NCBI GenBank assembly: GCA_903903765.1
Contig: CAIVAH010000173.1
Coordinates: 1-10,896 of the forward strand
Source: an uncultured Methylococcaceae bacterium
Lineage (GTDB): Bacteria > Pseudomonadota > Gammaproteobacteria > Methylococcales > Methylomonadaceae
Direction of reading: 5' to 3'
DNA: 10,896 nucleotides
The position numbers and the translations under genes were made by a program. Numbering within the stretch: position 1 is the stretch's first letter; each line of letters starts with the position of its first letter. Under the pieces are notes generated by a model. It searched no databases and was not told the DNA's origin. It saw only the letters and a list, made by a program, of their open reading frames with translations. Of this stretch, positions 6,899 to 10,896 are shown piece by piece.

Positions 6899-7348
6899 AT
6901 GGAAATGTATCGAAAATTTTTGCTAGGTTGTTTAATGCATAGTGCTATAGGTGTAGCCACTTATAGTGCTAATGCGGTTGCTGATATGATGGTGACAGAG
7001 CGAGTTCAATTGGTTTCAGATGTTATTGTGCAGGCGGTTAAGAAAAAGTCTAAAGCAAAGTCGAAAACAAAATCAGTCATCATTACACCACCCATACAAA
7101 TTGAGCCAGACTCGCTCTATAAGCCTTTAGATTTATCTGTACCTTTTGCTGAGGATGACGGGCTTGAATCTTATCAAGATAAAGATCTAGGCCAAACATC
7201 TGGCTTAGATTTATTTGAAAATAAACTTAAAAAACCCCATAGACCTTTAGAGTTAAAGGGTGGTTTTTTAATGTCACCTGAACCAGAAATGGAAAAGAAA
7301 AAAACCGTGGATGGCGCTGGAATTAGTATTAATTTAAAGCCCGATTAG
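6899..7348 (+). CDS. Small exported protein of unknown function
   Basis: I do not recognise a family. The frame is open from a TTG at 6881, but GGTGGA at 6884-6889, 9 bases before the ATG at 6899, supports a 149-residue product from that ATG. The N-terminus (Arg5-Lys6, hydrophobic core to about residue 24, then Ala-Val-Ala|Asp at 26-29) looks like a Sec signal peptide with cleavage after Ala28. The mature part starts hydrophobic, then has a very basic patch at 48-58 (KKKSKAKSKTK), then a proline- and acid-containing region without cysteine, predicted mostly unstructured. It ends with LKGGFLMSPEPEMEKKK and GAGISINLKPD, which could be a beta-hairpin or a barrel-like end. It lies 39 bases after the DUF5765 gene and converges on ycgN. 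Confidence 0.6.
   Translation: MEMYRKFLLGCLMHSAIGVATYSANAVADMMVTERVQLVSDVIVQAVKKKSKAKSKTKSVIITPPIQIEPDSLYKPLDLSVPFAEDDGLESYQDKDLGQTSGLDLFENKLKKPHRPLELKGGFLMSPEPEMEKKKTVDGAGISINLKPD
7229..7269. terminator. Two-sided terminator-like hairpin inside a coding region
   Basis: AAAAAACC (7229-7236) can pair with GGTTTTTT (7262-7269), enclosing a second hairpin CCTTTA (7244-7249) with TAAAGG (7254-7259) around a four-base GAGT loop. A-run and T-run flank the fold, so either strand reads a stem followed by six U. It lies inside the small exported-protein gene and about 75 bases past the ycgN stop on the minus strand, so its most sensible role is to end ycgN mRNA. On the plus strand it would act only when translation fails. 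The pairing is largely A-T, so strength is uncertain. Confidence 0.4.
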
Positions 7349-7773
7349 ATTATCCAATCGATGACATAATCTTCTAAATCTAATTTGGGGGATTCAGGTA
7401 TCGCGTAATTGCTGATAGAAACGCCTTTTTTCTTCATCGCTTTACTATTGCCTTTAATTAAAGGATGCCAAGTTGGTAAAGCTTGATTATCGTTAAGTAA
7501 GCGGTAGGCACAAGTTGATGGCAACCAAGCATAATTTGCTTTATCCATTTGTCTAATATTTAGGCATTCTGGAACTAATTCGTTGCGTTGCTGGTAATGT
7601 GAGCATTGACAAGTGTTAATTTTAAGGAGTTTACAGGCAACACTTGTAAAAAAAATCTCACCAGTATCGGCATCCTCTAGTTTGTGTAAACAACATTTTC
7701 CACAGTGATCACATAAGGACTCCCATTCTTCGGGTGTCATCTCATCTAGTTTTTTGGTGGTCCAAAAAGTCAT
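7345..7773 (-). CDS. ycgN: UPF0260/YcgN-family cysteine-rich protein
   Basis: A 142-residue cytosolic protein of the YkgJ/YcgN zinc- or iron-binding-type family. The signature CDHCGKCC is at 21-28, followed by Cys47, Cys55, Cys57, Cys70 and Cys88, nine cysteines in all, an arrangement usual for this family and suited to a metal centre. The family also shows the 'LPSTCAYRLL' and 'WHPLIKG' blocks seen here. Its function is not established. It lies 10 bases after the MerR-type regulator and is probably cotranscribed with it. No clear Shine-Dalgarno precedes the ATG, so coupling to the upstream gene is likely. Its TAA overlaps the TAG of the convergent plus-strand gene (shared bases 7346-7347 within TTAG). 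Confidence 0.92.
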   Translation of the reverse strand: MTFWTTKKLDEMTPEEWESLCDHCGKCCLHKLEDADTGEIFFTSVACKLLKINTCQCSHYQQRNELVPECLNIRQMDKANYAWLPSTCAYRLLNDNQALPTWHPLIKGNSKAMKKKGVSISNYAIPESPKLDLEDYVIDWII

Positions 7774-7783
7774 GTGGGAATTT

Positions 7784-8773
7784 TTAGAATATTAAGGTCT
7801 TTTCTCTAGCATGATATTCAGTGGCTAATTTATCTAAAAGCTCTCTGTAATGGGCATAGCCTTGAATATTAGGCACGCCAACTTCAGTTAATACGCCCTG
7901 AAAGTGACTCGCGGCTCGTCCACCGACTATAAGCGTGACGTCATTACCAATTAATTTTTTTATGCGTCTTATTTCTTTAGCAACAATGTTATCTTCGGTA
8001 GCAAAACTAATGCTGAGTGTTAACGCACAGGCGTTGGTATATTTAACGGCTGCGGCAATTTCTTCTGCAGGTAAGTTTGCGCCCAGATGAGTAACTTGCC
8101 AGCCACATAGTTCAGCCATGATGGCGGCTAATAGAGCACCCAGTTCATGAAGTTGGCCAATAGGGGTGCTAACAATCATTCTAGGTGCGTTAGGGGGGCA
8201 AGGATTATTATTTCTAAGTATGTAGGTTAAAGATCGAATAACGGATGAGGTCATGTGTTCATGAACCGGTCTTAGTTCGCCTGTTTTCCAACGTTCACCA
8301 ATTTTACTGAGTAATGGACTTAATAGTAGTTCAATAAAGGCTTCTGAGCCTAATTCTACGATAGCGTTTTCAAAGTGTGATTCCAGTGCTTGCGCATCAA
8401 AATCTAATACAGATGCGTAGCATTTATCGTTATATTGTTGGGCAATATCATATCTATCACGGCTAGAACTTGCAGAAAAATTAATAGATTCTTCATTACT
8501 GGCGGGCTGTTCTTTTTTAATTAGTTGCTTAAGATCATCAAGGGATAATTGGGCAATTTGACTAATACTGTGACCATTATTAGTTGCCTCATTAAGTAAT
8601 TTTAAGCGAGCGATGTCTTGATCAGTATAGACTCTATGTCCACCTGCCGTTCTAACAGGGTTAACGGCTTGATAACGACGTTCCCATGCTCTAACGAGAT
8701 CAGATTTAACGCCGGATCTTTTAGATACTGTTTTAATTAAGTATTGCGCTGAGTCATCATTGGTTACAGTCAT
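7784..8773 (-). CDS. MerR-type regulator with cobalamin-binding domain (CarH/LitR-like)
   Basis: A 329-residue transcription factor. Residues about 11-80 form a MerR winged helix (LIKTVSKRSGV, then VRAWERRY at 27-34 and GGHRVYTDQDIARLK). Residues about 115-200 are a helical bundle containing the W-x9-E-H motif (Trp162, Glu172, His173) used by CarH-type proteins to hold adenosylcobalamin. From about 200 a Rossmann-like B12 domain has GQLHELG, whose His209 is the likely lower cobalt ligand. The residue after Trp162 is Lys, where T. thermophilus CarH has the light-state upper ligand His132. CarH/LitR proteins repress light-induced genes in the dark with coenzyme B12; a light or B12-sensing role is inferred. 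It is followed 10 bases later by ycgN and is transcribed away from nadE. AGAAG 6 bases before its ATG is a plausible ribosome-binding site. Confidence 0.9.
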   Translation of the reverse strand: MTVTNDDSAQYLIKTVSKRSGVKSDLVRAWERRYQAVNPVRTAGGHRVYTDQDIARLKLLNEATNNGHSISQIAQLSLDDLKQLIKKEQPASNEESINFSASSSRDRYDIAQQYNDKCYASVLDFDAQALESHFENAIVELGSEAFIELLLSPLLSKIGERWKTGELRPVHEHMTSSVIRSLTYILRNNNPCPPNAPRMIVSTPIGQLHELGALLAAIMAELCGWQVTHLGANLPAEEIAAAVKYTNACALTLSISFATEDNIVAKEIRRIKKLIGNDVTLIVGGRAASHFQGVLTEVGVPNIQGYAHYRELLDKLATEYHAREKTLIF

Positions 8774-8805
8774 AGTTGCTTCTCTGCATCTAATTAAAAA
8801 TATAT

Positions 8806-8834
8806 ACTATCACACTTGTACAAAACGTTGACAA
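8806..8834 (-). promoter_or_regulatory. Candidate promoter of the MerR-B12 gene
   Basis: On the minus strand TTGTCA (8834-8829, 5/6 to the -35) is 17 bases from GATAGT (8811-8806, 4/6 to the -10), predicting a start near 8799 and a leader of about 26 bases before the ATG at 8773. The 11-base repeats lie between and across the two hexamers, so regulator binding here would block polymerase. Confidence 0.5.
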
Positions 8835-8848
8835 AAAATTTACGTATG
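8816..8848. repeat. Head-to-tail 11-base repeats, candidate MerR-B12 operator
   Basis: Three consecutive 11-base units can be read: TTGTACAAAAC (8816-8826), GTTGACAAAAA (8827-8837) and ATTTACGTATG (8838-8848). They share the pattern nTnnACA, with G for the last A in unit three. CarH-type regulators are known to bind tandem repeats of about this spacing, one per DNA-binding domain, so this is a good operator candidate for the adjacent regulator. Units one and two are convincing; unit three is weak. Confidence 0.5.
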
Positions 8849-8958
8849 AAGAATGTGGGTTTTTTTGTGATTCGGCTACCCTATAAAAATACCAGCTTAG
8901 TTGATAAATGCAAGTCGGCTGTTTGTATGCCTTGGGCAATTTAAAAGAAAAAATTAAG

Positions 8959-8964
8959 TATAAT
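8959..8964 (+). promoter_or_regulatory. -10 element of nadE promoter
   Basis: A perfect TATAAT followed by a GC-rich stretch (GCGGG) lies about 40 bases before the nadE ATG, predicting a start near 8971 and a short leader. No good -35 is seen at 16-18 bases; TTGGGC at 8932-8937 is 21 bases away, too far. The rest of 8849-8958 holds nothing I recognise. Confidence 0.5.
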
Positions 8965-9003
8965 GCGGGTCTTGATGCTTAACAGTTATTGAACGAGTTT
9001 TCC

Positions 9004-10614
9004 ATGTCATTAAAAATCGCCATTGCCCAAATTAACTTTGTGGTCGGAAATATTGCGGCAAATGTTGACGCTATCATTAAGGCGGCATGCTATGCGCGTG
9101 ATCATTTGCATGCTGAGTTGGTCGTGTTTCCTGAGTTAACCATTACCGGCTATCCTGCTGAAGACTTGTTATTGCGGGCTGATTTTATTGAGGCGGCAAA
9201 TAATGCTATTTATGAACTGGCCGAGCGAGTTTCTGATATCGCGCTAGTGCTTGGATATCCTGAACTAAGGGGCGAGCAGTTATTTAATAGTGCCGTGGTG
9301 TTGTATCAAGGAGTGGTGCTTGCCAATTATCGTAAGCAGTTTTTACCCAATTACGGCGTGTTTGATGAGCAACGCTATTTTTGTGCGGGTGATGCGCCGG
9401 GTATTTTTGAATTTAATGGTATTTTTATTGGTTTGTCTATCTGTGAAGATGTTTGGACAGAGGGCTTGATTAAGACATACAAAGCGGCTGGCGCGGAGTT
9501 AATGTTAACGTTGAATGCCTCCCCCTTTAATGCAGGCAAAGTGCATCAAAGAGAATCAGTAATTTGTCAGCAAGTTAAATCTGCTGAATTACCTTTGGTT
9601 TATGTTAACCAAGTCGGTGGTCAAGATGAACTAATCTTCGATGGCGTCTCGTTCGCAGTTGATGCAACTGGAACGATTGTTTTTAGAGCAGAAGAATTTA
9701 AAGAACAAATTAGTCTTGTTGAGTTTGATGGTAGTGATCTCTTAAAAACGACTTGTGCCCCCTTTTATGAACTTATCTCCAGTGTCTATAACGCTTTAGT
9801 CTTAGGTGTTAAAGATTATGTTAGAAAGAACGGATTTCAAGGCGCCATTTTAGGGTTGTCAGGTGGAATTGATTCGGCATTGGTATTAGCGTTAGCGGTG
9901 GACGCCTTAGGCGCTGATAAGGTAGAAGTGGTGTTAATGCCCTCAGTTTATACGCAAGATATGAGTAATGAAGATGCTATTTTGGAAGCCGAAGCCTTAG
10001 GGGTAAATTATTATATTATTCCTATTGCTCCAGCAGTCGAAGCTTTTACAGGCATGTTAGCAGGTGTTTTTGCCGGCACTCAAAGAGACACAACAGAAGA
10101 AAATATTCAGGCGCGTTGCCGTGGCGTTATTTTAATGGCGCTGTCTAATAAGCAAGGTAAATTGTTATTAACGACCGGTAATAAGAGCGAAATGAGTGTG
10201 GGTTATGCCACGTTATATGGTGATATGGCAGGTGGCTTTGCCCCCATCAAAGATGTACCCAAGTTATTGGTGTATGAATTAGCCCATTATCGAAATAGTT
10301 TGTCAGCAGTTATACCTGAGCGGGTTATTACCCGACCGCCGTCGGCAGAATTAGCTCCGGATCAAGTTGATGCGGATTCTTTGCCGCCTTATGATGTCTT
10401 AGATCCGATTTTGGAACGTTATGTTGAGTTGGATCAATCTGCTGAGCAGATTGTTGCCGCGGGTTTCAAACCCGCTGATGTGGCTAGGGCTATTAGTTTA
10501 GTAGATAGAAATGAATATAAGCGTAGACAATCCCCGCCGGGTATAAAAATCACGAGTAGAGCATTTGGTCGTGACAGACGATATCCTATTACTTCGGGTT
10601 ATCGGGGTGTATAG
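9004..10614 (+). CDS. nadE: Glutamine-dependent NAD(+) synthetase
   Basis: Makes NAD+ from deamido-NAD+, ATP and glutamine, the last step of NAD synthesis. The 536-residue protein has an N-terminal nitrilase-type glutaminase domain with triad Glu44 (FPELT), Lys111 (NYRKQFLPNYGVFDE) and Cys147 (SICEDVW). An ammonia-dependent synthetase domain follows, with the PP-loop SGGIDS at 286-291, 'TTGNKSEMSVGYATLYGDMAGGFAPIKDV' and the C-terminal 'RPPSAELAPDQ' and 'RNEYKRRQSPPG' blocks. All are intact. The frame is open from a TTG at 8989, but MSLKIAIAQINF is the usual family N-terminus, so I take the ATG at 9004 (weak ribosome-binding site ACGAG). It is divergent from the MerR-B12 gene and followed 39 bases later by a SemiSWEET gene. 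No terminator lies between them. Confidence 0.96.
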   Translation: MSLKIAIAQINFVVGNIAANVDAIIKAACYARDHLHAELVVFPELTITGYPAEDLLLRADFIEAANNAIYELAERVSDIALVLGYPELRGEQLFNSAVVLYQGVVLANYRKQFLPNYGVFDEQRYFCAGDAPGIFEFNGIFIGLSICEDVWTEGLIKTYKAAGAELMLTLNASPFNAGKVHQRESVICQQVKSAELPLVYVNQVGGQDELIFDGVSFAVDATGTIVFRAEEFKEQISLVEFDGSDLLKTTCAPFYELISSVYNALVLGVKDYVRKNGFQGAILGLSGGIDSALVLALAVDALGADKVEVVLMPSVYTQDMSNEDAILEAEALGVNYYIIPIAPAVEAFTGMLAGVFAGTQRDTTEENIQARCRGVILMALSNKQGKLLLTTGNKSEMSVGYATLYGDMAGGFAPIKDVPKLLVYELAHYRNSLSAVIPERVITRPPSAELAPDQVDADSLPPYDVLDPILERYVELDQSAEQIVAAGFKPADVARAISLVDRNEYKRRQSPPGIKITSRAFGRDRRYPITSGYRGV

Positions 10615-10653
10615 AACGGCGTCTTTTAATAAAAAATCAAAAAGGTTGACCTT

Positions 10654-10896
10654 ATGATAGAAACCCATGAAATTGTCAGTTATGTAGCCGCCACTTTCAC
10701 CACTGCTTCGTTTTTACCGCAAGCAATTTTAACTATTAAAACAAAAGATACCGATGGATTGTCCTTAGGTATGTATAGCATGTTTGCTATTGGGGTATTT
10801 TGTTGGTTGATTTATGGGATAAAAATTGAGGATGAAGCGATTATTGTTGCTAACTCGATTACATTAATTTTGGCAGGCATCATATTGTCGTTCAAG
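10654..10896 (+). CDS. SemiSWEET-type sugar transporter, 3' end beyond window
   Basis: The first 81 codons are open to the window edge with no stop. Bacterial SemiSWEETs are about 85-100 residues with three membrane helices that dimerise into a sugar transporter, so only a few residues are probably missing. The PQ-loop Pro22-Gln23 sits in helix one (ASFLPQAILTI), followed by TKDTDGLSLGMY. Helix two has Trp51, and helix three has Asn67, equivalent to the substrate-pocket Trp and Asn of characterised SemiSWEETs. AAGG at 10642-10645, 8 bases before the ATG, is a fair ribosome-binding site. The 39-base gap to nadE without a terminator suggests cotranscription. Its sugar cannot be told from the sequence. 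Confidence 0.9.
   Translation, partial: MIETHEIVSYVAATFTTASFLPQAILTIKTKDTDGLSLGMYSMFAIGVFCWLIYGIKIEDEAIIVANSITLILAGIILSFK

Noticed and set aside
6929..6931. LLGC in the exported protein as a lipobox
   Set aside because: The Cys is residue 11, only five residues after Arg5-Lys6, too short for a lipoprotein signal; the Ala-Val-Ala site at 26-28 fits a normal signal peptidase better.
8828..8833. Perfect TTGACA as a plus-strand -35 for nadE
   Set aside because: No acceptable -10 lies 16-18 bases downstream (the bases there are GAATGT), and the nadE TATAAT is more than 120 bases away. I read it as part of the operator repeats and, on the other strand, as the regulator's -35.

Overview
The window looks like chromosomal DNA of a low-to-moderate GC gammaproteobacterium. 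Contiguous gnd, zwf and pgl genes, a MerR-B12 regulator, a YcgN-family protein, glutamine-dependent NAD synthetase and a SemiSWEET gene fit a methanotroph or methylotroph using an oxidative ribulose-monophosphate/pentose-phosphate cycle (Methylococcales is my best guess). No methane or methanol oxidation gene is present, so this placement is inference from gene content, order and base composition.

Region 1 (1-1160): about 336 bases with no convincing complete gene, then a DUF4160-DUF2442 two-gene unit on the minus strand, then tRNA-Phe(GAA) on the minus strand with a good promoter and a terminator. The terminator region of the tRNA is duplicated: a 45-base direct repeat (337-381 and 978-1022, 43/45 identical) brackets the AT-rich DUF pair. 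This suggests a small module inserted, or recombined, at the tRNA-Phe 3' flank.

Region 2 (1290-6050): a plus-strand operon gnd-zwf-pgl followed by an APH-fold small-molecule kinase of unknown substrate. The first three encode the oxidative branch that turns glucose 6-phosphate into ribulose 5-phosphate, CO2 and NADPH. The Zwf protein departs from family consensus in several signature positions.

Region 3 (6100-7350): a DUF5765 multi-pass membrane protein and a small probably exported protein of unknown function, both plus strand. The second converges on ycgN with stop codons overlapping by 3 bases, and a two-sided terminator-like hairpin lies inside its coding region.

Region 4 (7345-8834): minus-strand unit of a MerR-type regulator with a C-terminal cobalamin-binding domain (CarH/LitR-like), then ycgN. 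Its control region carries head-to-tail 11-base repeats that overlap a candidate promoter, consistent with autorepression.

Region 5 (8950-10896): nadE (plus), then the first 81 codons of a SemiSWEET sugar transporter that runs off the window end. No CRISPR array, transposase, integrase, rRNA or riboswitch was recognised. The most interesting items are the repeat-flanked DUF4160-DUF2442 module, the B12 regulator with its candidate operator, the kinase in the pentose-phosphate operon, and the hairpin embedded in a gene.
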